64,000 bases of DNA from Diplonema japonicum (taxonomy: Eukaryota > Euglenozoa > Diplonemea > Diplonemida > Diplonemidae). The notes beneath the pieces were generated by a model. It saw nothing but the letters and a program-made list of their open reading frames with translations. It had not been told where the DNA came from and made no database searches. Where the stretch lies: the NCBI GenBank assembly GCA_964019335.1, contig OZ025746.1:62001-126000 (forward strand), given 5' to 3'. The first letter of the stretch is position 1, and every line of letters starts with the position of its first letter. Below are positions 45,427 to 54,607 of the stretch, piece by piece. Both the position numbers and the translations under genes were made by a program.

Positions 45427-45429
<3 letters not shown>
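41551..45429 (-). CDS. Molybdenum hydroxylase, xanthine dehydrogenase / aldehyde oxidase family
   Basis: 1292 residues, intronless. In order: two [2Fe-2S] domains (CGEGGCGSC, then CGFCSPG and CRCTGFRP, within residues 65-190), an FAD domain (about 230-520, with SIRNVASIGGN), and the two Moco domains to the end (GVEMGQGL; AEPPVALG carrying the catalytic Glu). The Gln that hydrogen-bonds Mo is kept (KEQYHFHLET), and so is the Arg of the substrate channel (ARGPGF). The Glu that anchors purines in xanthine dehydrogenase (GGKE) is Ser here (GGKSFN). Members oxidise purines, aldehydes or N-heterocycles in the cytosol or peroxisome. The substitution makes true xanthine dehydrogenase activity doubtful, so I leave the symbol blank. 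Confidence 0.88.
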
Positions 45430-45459
<30 letters not shown>

Positions 45460-45968
45460 CCCCTTCCCGCGCTCCTTTTTTTTTTCTTTTTGCTTGTGGT
45501 CGGATTTTTTTTTTTTCTATGCTCTCTACTCCCTCCACACCCCTTCTGATCCTTGGAGCGAGCAACCCCGAGGGGCACTAGTAATTGGGAAAGGCTCTAT
45601 TGGTGTGGTGTGCCTCGGGTTCTTGTACGAGGCTAAAAACCAGTGCAGCCTCGAGATCCACCTCAACACGTGCAAGAAAGAGGAAATTCCAACGAAATAT
45701 ATATATAATATTTCTTTAGCAAAGTGCAGGATTTTGAATCATTACATTAACGCAACACACAAACCATCTCAGGGAGTTCCCTTAAAAGAAAAGAAAAAAA
45801 GTACAAGAAAAAAACTCTGGGAAAGCACAAAAAAAGAGAAAGAAAAAAAAATCGATAAAAAAAAAAAAAAAAGAAGGAAAAAAAAATAAAAGCAGGAAAA
45901 TCCTCACTTTTTTTTCCCCTCCCTTCGTTTTTTTTTTTTTTTTTTTTTTTCTTGAGTGGAAACAAAAC

Positions 45969-46008
<40 letters not shown>

Positions 46009-46029
46009 ACTATTCTTTTCTATTCTCTC
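45430..46029. other. Intergenic region with a structured island (45520-45780)
   Basis: After a run of about 33 T next to the xanthine-dehydrogenase-family ATG, 260 bases of normal complexity contain two overlapping hairpins. The plus strand also has a short open, protein-like stretch (ALVIGKGSIGVVCLGFLYEA) without a start. The remainder is homopolymer, including about 38 A at 45971-46008. Confidence 0.5.
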
Positions 46030-46451
46030 CTATTTTTTGTCGAACGAGCCCTTTTTCGCCAGGCCGTCGAGTGACCGCAGAATTTCGTCTTTGTTTGTTT
46101 CGAGCACCATGCCGCCCATGATTATCTCATCGAGAATAAAATGAGCGCGGTCGGAGTGGAAGATCAAGTCAAGTTCACACACATCTTCGAAACACCTGTC
46201 AAGTGTCTCGACAAAAATTTGGATAAGGTCCAGGATGGCTAGTTCCGACTCACAGTCATCAATTACAAACTGTTTTTTTTCTTCTTTTTTTTGTTCCTTC
46301 TCCTGAAACCCACATACCACAAAATACAGGGTGGCGTAATGCCTGTAAATATATCTTGCCGGGTTCGGCCACATTTTGGCCCCATCCGCAAAATTGCACA
46401 CATCATCAGACCTTTTGCTCACTGTGCGAAACACCTCTTGCACCAATTGCT

Positions 46452-46489
<38 letters not shown>

Positions 46490-46585
46490 TGTAAATACCT
46501 GCTGTGTGTCATAGCTAATTTTGTCGTAAAACTTCAACAGCCTCGCCTTCCCGTGGTTGTTCACAATCATCACCGCGTGTATCAT
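46030..46585 (-). CDS. AP-3 adaptor complex sigma subunit
   Basis: Predicted join on the minus strand: 46585-46499, 46449-46030, giving 168 residues. The 49-nt intron is almost wholly A after GTATTTAC. Exon 1 gives MIHAVMIVNNHGKARLLKFY, the longin-fold start of clathrin-adaptor sigma chains. Exon 2 gives QLVQEVFRTVSKR, NPARYIYRHYATLYFV and MGGMVLETN, which match AP-3 sigma more closely than AP-1 or AP-2. A Lys/Glu-rich insertion sits before the conserved SELAILDLIQIFVETLD helix. AP-3 sorts cargo from Golgi/endosomes to lysosome-related organelles as a heterotetramer with delta, beta3 and mu3, none of which is nearby. Confidence 0.9.
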
Positions 46586-46805
46586 CTTGTTTTTATTTTA
46601 ATTTTTTTTTTTTTTTTCCTTTCTCCTTGTGGTGGGCGGACCCTCTCTTCCCCCTTTGTTGTTGTTGTTAATTTCTTTTAAAAATAATCCAGAAAAAAAA
46701 AAAAAAAAAAAAAAAAAACCCATCCCATCCTTTCATTTGTGGATCACCACCAAATAAGGAAACGGAAAACAAAAAAAAAAAAAAAAAAAAAAAGAAAAAA
46801 AACAC

Positions 46806-48605
46806 TCAATAACTGAGATTCGTGATCAACCCGCGCGTCTCATCTGAAAGGGAAGGGTGGATGTCTCTCAGCATCTCGAGGAATATTTTACGGCAATCGA
46901 CAGAGGCCGAGAGGTTTGTCATGAGTTGGAAGCACCCGTTCAGCCTTCGGTGCAACGAGTAAATCTCAAGTGGCGGCGCCGTCAGGCGCAGCTTCAACAT
47001 CTTCTGCACGTGCGGCTTCATCTGCATTGAAATGTCGAAAGACGAAAAGTCAGAAACACCCCTCGCAGAAAAGGGAAGAGACGCTATGAACGCAGCCTCA
47101 ACATGCGCCGCAAGCATCTCATCACACTCTTCCCCAGTGAGAAGCCCAAGCTCCTTCGAGAATCTAATCACAAGATCCCTGTTCTTAACGGTGGAGCCGT
47201 ATACTATCAGAAGGTATTTCTCAACAAAACTCTTGTCGAAGGTCCTGGCGGCGCCAAAGTCGATTAAATGCAAATTGTGATTTTGCTGGTCGTACATGAA
47301 ATTCGCGAAGGACGGGTCGGTCTGCATCGTTTGCCATTTGAACAGTTCTTTCAATGTTAATCTGAGAAATACTTCTGCGATTTCGTCTCGTCTAGCCTTG
47401 CCTAGACCCTCGCCGAACTCCGGGGAGAACAATGTGTCGGCTGGTTTCCCTGGAACCCATTCAGAAACAAGAATTTTTTTTGTTGACACACTTTCGATAA
47501 TATTTGGAACGTGAACAAGACTAAGCCCGCCGGCTCGGTCGTCGTCCGCTTCCAAAAGTGATCTGTAATGAGTTTGCCGTGAGGCCTCTCCTTTATAATC
47601 ACACTCTCGAAGAAGTTCTCTTTGCAGCTCCTTCAGAATATTATCAACATACAATCCCTTCGGCAGAATCCCAAATGAAAACAACCATCTTAAATTGCTC
47701 ATATCCGCCGAAACCGAATCCGTAACCCCTAGATATTGTATTTTCACAGCAACATGTGTTCCATTATGTAGCGTTGCACGGTGGACCTGTCCCAAGGAGG
47801 CAGCGGCAATGGGGGTTTCGTCGAAGAACGCGAAATTTTCCCGCCAGGCTTCACCGAGCTCCGAGACGAGAACGGAGGTCATTTCGTGTTGTGGCATCGC
47901 GTGGGTTTGGTTGCGAACTCTTGCGAACGCCTCCAGCACGTGCGGTGGTATCACACCTTTATCCTGTATAGATAGAAGTTGGCCCAGTTTTAAAGCCGCT
48001 CCTCTCATTTGGCACAGCCGGTCAACCAGCATGTCCAATGCTTTGCTCGACAACACGCCTGGAGAGTTGTCTCGTTTACCGAGAACTTTTCGTGTCCCAG
48101 CGTCAACTGCTAATCGTGCTGCCAACCCAGTCATGTGAAGAGCACGGCGAAGCGGTGTTGAAGGGAGATGCGAGATTGATGTAATGTGGGTGTTTGGATT
48201 TGGGGTTATATGATGTTGGGTTTGAGTTTGCGTTTTTTGGTTTTGGTTTTGGTTTTGCATATTTATAAGAACTTCATTTTGTTTTTGGAGGATTTTCAGG
48301 AGTTCTAGCTGTTCGCGCCTAAGTTCTACCAGTTCATCTCTCATGCTGTCCATGTCGGTGGTGTGGTTTTCTGATTTCGATGTTGATGCGTTGTTGCCGA
48401 GGCGGAGCATAACTTCTTCTGCTGCTCGTTGTACGACTTCCATCGGGCACACCCCCGTTGCCCTCCTCCCCGACCCCGCCAGGATCCCCCCTGCAACCGC
48501 CCCCGCTTCCTTTACAAACCCTGCTGTGTTATTCAACCTGTCCATCATTGTCAGCATTGAATACCATCTCCGGTTGCCGCTTTGCCCCATACGTATTGGC
48601 CGCAT
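46806..48605 (-). CDS. COQ8/ADCK3-type UbiB atypical kinase
   Basis: 599 residues, intronless. A basic N-terminus (RPIRMGQSGNRRWYSML) looks like a mitochondrial presequence. A Gln/Asn-rich linker near 115-145 leads to the UbiB core: the KxGQ element MRGAALKLGQLLSIQD, the Ala-rich loop IAAASLGQVHRA, the VAVKIQY lysine, QTDPSFANF and LIDFGAART. This set defines the COQ8/ADCK3-4 branch, which supports coenzyme Q biosynthesis as an ATPase on the mitochondrial inner membrane. The polar linker is translated from a repeated GTTTTTG-type stretch and is probably disordered. Confidence 0.9.
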   Translation of the reverse strand: MRPIRMGQSGNRRWYSMLTMMDRLNNTAGFVKEAGAVAGGILAGSGRRATGVCPMEVVQRAAEEVMLRLGNNASTSKSENHTTDMDSMRDELVELRREQLELLKILQKQNEVLINMQNQNQNQKTQTQTQHHITPNPNTHITSISHLPSTPLRRALHMTGLAARLAVDAGTRKVLGKRDNSPGVLSSKALDMLVDRLCQMRGAALKLGQLLSIQDKGVIPPHVLEAFARVRNQTHAMPQHEMTSVLVSELGEAWRENFAFFDETPIAAASLGQVHRATLHNGTHVAVKIQYLGVTDSVSADMSNLRWLFSFGILPKGLYVDNILKELQRELLRECDYKGEASRQTHYRSLLEADDDRAGGLSLVHVPNIIESVSTKKILVSEWVPGKPADTLFSPEFGEGLGKARRDEIAEVFLRLTLKELFKWQTMQTDPSFANFMYDQQNHNLHLIDFGAARTFDKSFVEKYLLIVYGSTVKNRDLVIRFSKELGLLTGEECDEMLAAHVEAAFIASLPFSARGVSDFSSFDISMQMKPHVQKMLKLRLTAPPLEIYSLHRRLNGCFQLMTNLSASVDCRKIFLEMLRDIHPSLSDETRGLITNLSY

Positions 48606-49037
48606 TTTTTGTTTTTGTTTTTGTTTTACTCTTTTTCTTTTGTAATATTTGAGTGGGGATGGGGGTAAAAAAAAAGGGGGGTGGTGTGAAGGGGCGAGGG
48701 GGGGGGGGGGGGGGGGGGACTTAACTTTTTTTTTTAGTTTTGTTTTCTTTATCTAAAGGGGGGGGGGTTTCCCAGGGGGGGTGAGGGAGGGGGGTAAACT
48801 AAAAGAAAATACTACCACTTTTACAGTAAGCCCCATCACATATTTTTTTTCTCCCCCCCCTCCCTTACTGTAATTGTTTTTTTTTAATTCCCACCTATTG
48901 CAAAAAAAAGGGGGTCCTTACGGAAGATTTTTCATCTCCCCCCCCCCCCCCCCTCTCTTGTTGTAAATTCTACTGAAACCGGGAAATAAAACAAAAAAAA
49001 ACTCTATTTTATTTTTCCTCCCCCCCCCCCTCCATCT
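48606..49037. repeat. Intergenic poly-G / poly-C / poly-T region
   Basis: Contains a run of about 20 G near 48698-48718 and C runs near 48941 and 49021. No gene is seen. Confidence 0.7.
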
Positions 49038-49813
49038 TTATGTTGTTCCGCTAAACTGAGAAAGCCCACCCTGAGGCCGGTGTTGAGGAATGATACCCCC
49101 GGCAGGATTGGCCGCAAGCTGATATGAGTCGGCAGCGGGAATGCTATACTCTAAGGCTTGAGGGGGCTGAAGCGGCCGTCGGTTGGCTAGGTCACTCGAG
49201 GTTACTCCAACAGCGCTTGGGGCGGGACGGTGGTAGGTCCCAGGAGGCGCGGCAGCCGGGTGGAACGACTGAGGTGCGATAGGGGGAGGATACCCACCCC
49301 CACCACCACCCCCACCACCTAAGTGATGCTGCGGCCTTGTAGCTTTAATCACCGCGATCATGAGGTAAATCCATGATCGGATTGCACTGTACGCAAAGGA
49401 AAGGCTTGTGAAGAAAAACGTCGCTCCTTGTATCCCTGACACAATGCCCACCTTCCAGATGATGTCCACCTCTATGGCGAAGAGAGGGATGTCCGAGAAG
49501 ATCAGATTCACCATGATTCCGTAAATACGCCTTTTTTGGGCGTATTCCTCCGGCAACGGCCACCTGTAGGCCCACATGTAGAACACGCTTGCCACGAGGA
49601 GGTACATCACCGTTGCTATGATCGTTGCCGCTAAGTAGAGGTTCTTGACCCTGCTTGAGAGGTCGTCCTCATATCTTACCTGTTTTTTTTTTTTTTTTTT
49701 TTTTGAAAGTTTGAACATACCCAGTCTAGGTAGTTTGCCACACAGAGCAAAGGGTGCACAAAGTGGATGATGATTGTCAGCATCGTGAACGTTTTTTGCC
49801 ATTCTCCCGCCAT
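49038..49813 (-). CDS. Tetraspan membrane protein with Gly/Pro-rich tail, unknown
   Basis: Predicted join on the minus strand: 49813-49721, 49679-49038, giving 244 residues with a 41-nt A-rich intron. Choosing ATG 49813 rather than a downstream ATG in another frame is decided by the splice: only this frame joins YLDW to VRYEDD without a stop, and it yields a first hydrophobic helix. Four helices follow in residues 10-165 (the third in GIMVNLIFSDIPLFAIEVDI, the fourth in GATFFFTSLSFAYSAIRSW). The last 80 residues are a Gly run and a Pro/Ala/Ser-rich cytoplasmic-looking tail. I recognise no family; a channel or scaffold is possible. Confidence 0.65.
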
Positions 49814-49883
49814 TTTTTTTTTTCCCTTCTTTTCCCCCCCCCCCAACTGGTTTTTTTCTTCTTTTTTTTTCTTCCCCCACGGG

Positions 49884-49924
<41 letters not shown>

Positions 49925-49952
49925 AGCACGAGGTATGTAAACACCTCAATTT

Positions 49953-51866
49953 TCAACTGAACGGAGCGGTCGGGGGATTGTAAAGCCTCAGGTTTTCAAC
50001 CTCCCCCGGTGGTTGGTACTGGTGTGCGGCGGCGATGGCTTTTCTCAACGGATCGCCCTTCACGTCCTGCGGGGTGAAGCAATGCCGCAGCGCAACTGAG
50101 AAAGCATAGTTCCGCCCATAGGCAGTACTATACCGTTTCGGGGGAACCTGCGGAGATGCCACTACATCAGGTGTGACAATGGTATCGTGGCAACCTACCC
50201 ACTGCAGCCAAGACCCAGGGCGTGACGTCACGGAGGTCCCGTCTTCGCTCGCGATGGTGTACACGTTGTTCGAATATTTGATAATGGAGGGGGTCCCGGG
50301 GGTCTTCCTCACCCAGACCTTTCCTTCATCAACTGTTTTGTCACGTTCATAGACACCTTGCAGGCCGGGGTGCTCTAAAGACGTAACTTGAACCTTTCCT
50401 GGAAGAGGACGGGATTTTGTTGGGTGGTTTTGTGTAGATCGAGACTTGTTTCGTTCTTTCATCTCCAGGGTTGCCTTGGCTTTGTGTGTTGATAGGTATT
50501 GTGCTATATATCGTGCTTCAACATCTTTTGCAACTGTGACTTGTTTTTTCGCGCACCAGAATGTTCGAAGGCGCTGTTCCTCTCGAGGAGTGAGGAGAAC
50601 GGTTGGTTTTGGTGGATCGGCGTGCATTTGTTTCGCTCGGTTCAATCTTGTTACGCATGCTTCACAGTCGAGGCTTTTGTTTTTCGAAAGCGTGGCGAGC
50701 TCCCTCATCTCTTTCAACGTTTCTTCCGCCCAGTGGTTGGAGTGTTGCTTGACCAGTTTGTCCTCCCGTACAACTGCTTCTTGCTTCTCCAAAATCTCGG
50801 TTGTTCCTTCGCATCCTTCAAGTATTTTTTTAAGCTTGGGAAGCGATACTTTCTCGTCCCATTCTTCCCCCGATGCGTTTTCAGGTACGCCAAGCACTTG
50901 GAACAATTTACTAGTATGTCTCTTCAACCATGTCTCCCCGGTGATTTCCGACAACGAAGCAGAAGCATCATCTGGTGAGATGAACCCGTCGGAATCAATG
51001 TCGAAGAATTTGAAGATAGAACTGCACTCCAATTTTGTCCATTGTTCGACTAGCTTTTGTAGGTTTGCTGCGCGTTGTAGCGGGTTTTGTTTGAGCTTTG
51101 TTTCATAGGACAGGAGGGCCCCCTGGTTGAGGGATCTCACGTAAGTTTCTAACCCGTTTATTTGAAGCGCGAGGTTTTGGATTTCCCTCTCGAGGCTCCG
51201 CGCGGTTGCCGTGTTGTTGTTGTTGTCGCTGATGGCGAACAATTTTGCCTCCGCGAGCTTTGCTTTTTTATGCCGGTGTTCGAGCTGCATTTCCTTAAGT
51301 TTTTCTGCGTGGTGTTCCCGGTCGTTTTTTATCCTCGAAATCGACTTAACAATTTCGTCGTCTTCGGTTTGCTTGTGTTTCCCGCTTCGGGTTGCGCCTA
51401 CATGCCGGGGTTTCTTCAAAGGTAGAGGATCGGAGACTTGCGGGTTTCGTATCGCTATCAATGGTTTCCCTTTTTCTTTCTCCTCTACCACCCGCATGCT
51501 GGCGAGCTTACCCCTTAGCACGCGTAACTCTTCCGTGGTGAAACTTGTGTTTGTCATGTCTGTACTAAGTTTTTCTAAAATAACTGTGTTCCACATTTCA
51601 CGATCGCTTTCCAAGGAGGGTTCATGGTATATCGGAGCTGCATGTGTGGAGGGTGCGTGGGTGGCGGCTGTGGATGAAACCGATTGCTTTTTTCGGATGC
51701 TTCTCCCCCTCGGCAACCCTGCCACTGGCGGTCTTGGTGGTGGACACCTTGTTGTTTTTTCCTCGTGGGGTACCTCGATCAACCCCGTTCCCACTACTGG
51801 TACGGCTGCCGTCGACTGCGTTCTCCTAGGGGTCGGGCCGTCGTTGTTTATGCCACTTTCGTCCAT
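49953..51866 (-). CDS. EF-hand coiled-coil protein, unknown
   Basis: 637 residues, intronless. The N-terminal 180 residues are Pro/Ser/Thr-rich and basic, followed by charged coiled coil (about 180-290). One canonical EF-hand calcium loop DIDSDGFISPDD lies near residue 300, with a possible degenerate partner after it. More charged helix follows, then a C-terminal beta-rich module with GLQGVYERD, GKVWVRKTPG and IIKYSNNVYTI, resembling short 'G-x-Y...W' beta-meander units common in protist proteins. A calcium-responsive cytoskeletal or flagellar role is inference; no enzymatic motif is seen. Confidence 0.65.
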   Translation of the reverse strand: MDESGINNDGPTPRRTQSTAAVPVVGTGLIEVPHEEKTTRCPPPRPPVAGLPRGRSIRKKQSVSSTAATHAPSTHAAPIYHEPSLESDREMWNTVILEKLSTDMTNTSFTTEELRVLRGKLASMRVVEEKEKGKPLIAIRNPQVSDPLPLKKPRHVGATRSGKHKQTEDDEIVKSISRIKNDREHHAEKLKEMQLEHRHKKAKLAEAKLFAISDNNNNTATARSLEREIQNLALQINGLETYVRSLNQGALLSYETKLKQNPLQRAANLQKLVEQWTKLECSSIFKFFDIDSDGFISPDDASASLSEITGETWLKRHTSKLFQVLGVPENASGEEWDEKVSLPKLKKILEGCEGTTEILEKQEAVVREDKLVKQHSNHWAEETLKEMRELATLSKNKSLDCEACVTRLNRAKQMHADPPKPTVLLTPREEQRLRTFWCAKKQVTVAKDVEARYIAQYLSTHKAKATLEMKERNKSRSTQNHPTKSRPLPGKVQVTSLEHPGLQGVYERDKTVDEGKVWVRKTPGTPSIIKYSNNVYTIASEDGTSVTSRPGSWLQWVGCHDTIVTPDVVASPQVPPKRYSTAYGRNYAFSVALRHCFTPQDVKGDPLRKAIAAAHQYQPPGEVENLRLYNPPTAPFS

Positions 51867-52447
51867 TGGCTATTTTTTTATTTTATTTTTTTTTTTGTTC
51901 TTTTTTTTTTTTTTTTTTTCCAGGCGGTCAAAAGAAAGGCCAAGAGAAGCCGGGCTGAGTCTGGCGGCTCATGTGGTAAAATATGAGAACATCATGCCTT
52001 CGGTTTTTCTTAGAAGCCGCGGGGGTGGGAAGTCACACAAACTTTTAAACTTTTTTTTTTTTTTTTCCTCAGCCGCCAAAGATTTTCGTCAATTATAGTA
52101 CCTATTTTATTTTATTTTATTTTTTTTTGCCTCAGAGGGTTTTTTGTTGACGGTGGAGAAAAAAAAAATAGAAACCACTGAAAAAACAAAAAACTTTGGT
52201 CAGGCGGGCCCTCTTTCCCTCATTAAAGAATACCTGTAGGGGGGGGGGGGGGTCTTTTAATAATTAATTTTAAAAAAAAGAGAGAACGAAGCGAGAAAAC
52301 AATGGGGAAAATAACAAAAAATTAAAAAAAAAAACAAAAAAGGTTGAGATTTGTAATCTTTTTATTTGTTTTCTTTTTTTAATCATTTTCCCCACCACCC
52401 TACCCACCCCTCCTCTTTTCTTTCGTCTTACCCTAGGCCCTCCCCAC

Positions 52448-52481
<34 letters not shown>

Positions 52482-52506
52482 ATTACTTCTAAAAAAAAAC
52501 TTTTTT
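51867..52506. other. Intergenic region
   Basis: T and A homopolymers with about 120 bases of normal complexity at 51925-52045 and a G run near 52240. The left part is the leader of the EF-hand gene. No gene is seen. Confidence 0.6.
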
Positions 52507-54235
52507 TTAACAAAGCCCTTCTGACAAGGCAAATGAGCATTCATGCTTCTTGTAGATGGAGCAAAATTGTCGTATCGCTCTGTGTGTTTTTTTTTTTTTT
52601 TTTTTTTTTTTTTCTTGGTCTTCCCTCCCCCCTCATACTTGTCGTAGAGCATCACATCCCATTCATTGTTGTGAGCTATTGCCTCACGTTCCTCAGGGCT
52701 GCCTTTTTCTGTATATGACCCGGATCGGACTCTGCGTGGGTTTTTTTTTTCTTTTTTTTTCTTGTGCCAATACTTTTCTTTGAACACATCTCCAGAAAAG
52801 TCAGCCCCGGTCACACAGCTCAGGAGGTTCAGCGAGTCCTTCATGTACTCGACGATGATCACCACGTTAAACAGCTCCAAGAGGTCCGCTCCCTTTTGCG
52901 CAAGGACCTTGTCGACAACAAGGGGCGCCTTGCACTCCTTCCCGATCAACATTTTCGCCATGCAGTTCCGCGTCCCAACGTGCTGCGAGAACGTCGTCAG
53001 TCTAAATTTAAAAAAAAAAATTTTTTTTTTCCCTGAAAACCCAGCATACGTAAAGGCGTCGTCCCCCTGTGCCATGTAAAGCCTTTTTTTGAACTGGTCG
53101 CGTTGCGGTAGTCCGCAGCAAGGCCATTCTCGAGACCCATGGTGGAATGCTGAGACGATTCTGTCAACAGGTTTTCTGACATTGATGACCAACAGGTCGG
53201 TGGATCCGTTAGTTCGCTTTTCGACGCCCAGTCTTGTCAAAGGGGAGTGGCCGTAGCAGCCTTCCAGTCCGGGGCATGGTGGGTGTTTGTCCATTGACCC
53301 CAAACAGGGTTCGACAGAGCACCCCACTAGACTCCGTAAAGCCGACGTTGCCGTGGTTCCACCGGCCTTGGGGATGTGGATGAAGTGGGCGGTCTTAATA
53401 TCCCCTAGTTTTCGTGGCGAGGCAGCCTTGCCTTGGGGTTGTTCCAGAAAGGCTTTGTCCTTGACAACTTGCGGCAGTTCAACCTTCGCAATGGGAACAT
53501 GTCGAACCGGCTTGGGGTCTTTTTGAGATTGTAGCTTAACCGCCTCACGTTGAATAACAGCCCAGTCTGAACTCTATTTTTTTTTATTTCTTTTTTTTTT
53601 TCCCCTCACACCGATATTTCAGCGGCTTTTCGGTCGTCTTCTCCAGCGGCAACAACAACGTCTAATCTGTCCAAACCTCCTACAATCATTTTTTTGTAGT
53701 ATTGAGTCATTGAAAGGGTCTTCAAGAGGACCAGTATCTTGTTCTCGTTGTAGGTGGAGAGATGCTTTTCTATCCGGTCTAGGTGGAAGGAGGCACGGGA
53801 TAACCGGGAAGACAAAAACTCAGATGGAGGGTACTTGGGGAGGATCGATGTTGCCACTATGGGCCAATGGATTACAGAGCCGTCTGAGTGCCGGCATTTC
53901 ACGACACCGCGGCTGACATCGGCTGTGATTATTACAGCGGCCGAACCGCAGTACATTTCCATGTGTTGTGTCCATCGGATTCTTGGGTAGGATGACACGA
54001 GGATTTGAACCCAATCGCACTCCGGCTGTATCATTATTGTTGTTCCCGCCTTCATGCCCTGCATGGCGTTTTCCTTCTCCGGCCTCAGCCACCCTTGCGC
54101 CCCCTCCAGATGCCCTTCGCTTATTAACATTGTCGTCAGTAGAAACCCCACCGCGAACACTAGCGACCCGATTTTCACCACCTCGTTAGGTACTATCTTC
54201 CTCCCCCCCGCGCTTCCGCTGCGCAGCTTGCTCAT
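52507..54235 (-). CDS. Type II membrane carbohydrate sulfotransferase
   Basis: Predicted join on the minus strand: 54235-53612, 53573-53050, 53001-52774, 52731-52639, 52579-52507, giving 513 residues. Introns are 38, 48, 42 and 59 nt; the first starts GTGTGA, the others GTAT. A single hydrophobic helix (about 20-42) fits a Golgi signal anchor. Residues about 60-130 form a beta-rich stretch (WTQHMEMYCGSAAVIITADV...VIHWPIV). The catalytic domain has the PAPS 5'-phosphosulfate loop HIPKAGGTT and 3'-phosphate motif VRKPVDRIVSAF. Cysteines in the C-terminal half suggest a lumenal fold. It should transfer sulfate from PAPS to a glycan in the Golgi; the acceptor is unknown. Confidence 0.8.
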
Positions 54236-54381
54236 TTATTTTATTAATTTCTTTTTTTTGTTTTATTTTTACTTTTTTTTTTTTTTTTTAAAAATATGTA
54301 AACCCCCAGAGGGTTTTAGCACATGGGGTGTGTTGTGGTGTGTTGTGTGTGTGTGTGTGTGTGTCCTATTTTTCCGGGTGT

Positions 54382-54412
<31 letters not shown>

Positions 54413-54510
54413 CTTTTTCTTTTTTTTTCCCCCCCTGGCCCGAGGGAACACAAGCCCTACAGCAATGCGGACAACTGACTTAACGACACAATTTTGAAAG
54501 CCGGAGGGGA

Positions 54511-54545
<35 letters not shown>

Positions 54546-54607
54546 AGCGGTATATGTACATCATTCTTCCCCCCCCCCCCCGTTCATTTTTTTATTTTCC
54601 CCCCCCC
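54236..54607. repeat. Intergenic region with (GT)n microsatellite
   Basis: A GT repeat at about 54343-54364 lies between T runs of up to about 29; a further A run of about 29 follows at 54513. No gene is seen. Confidence 0.7.

Noticed and set aside
49038-49801. ATG at 49801 for the tetraspan protein
   Set aside because: That frame reads through the intron as poly-Lys and, after splicing, runs into a stop; ATG 49813 splices in frame and adds a hydrophobic helix.
53606-54235. Separate 209-residue gene upstream of the sulfotransferase
   Set aside because: Its TGA lies inside a GT-AG interval of 38 nt; removing it joins the signal-anchor exon in frame to the PAPS-binding exon.
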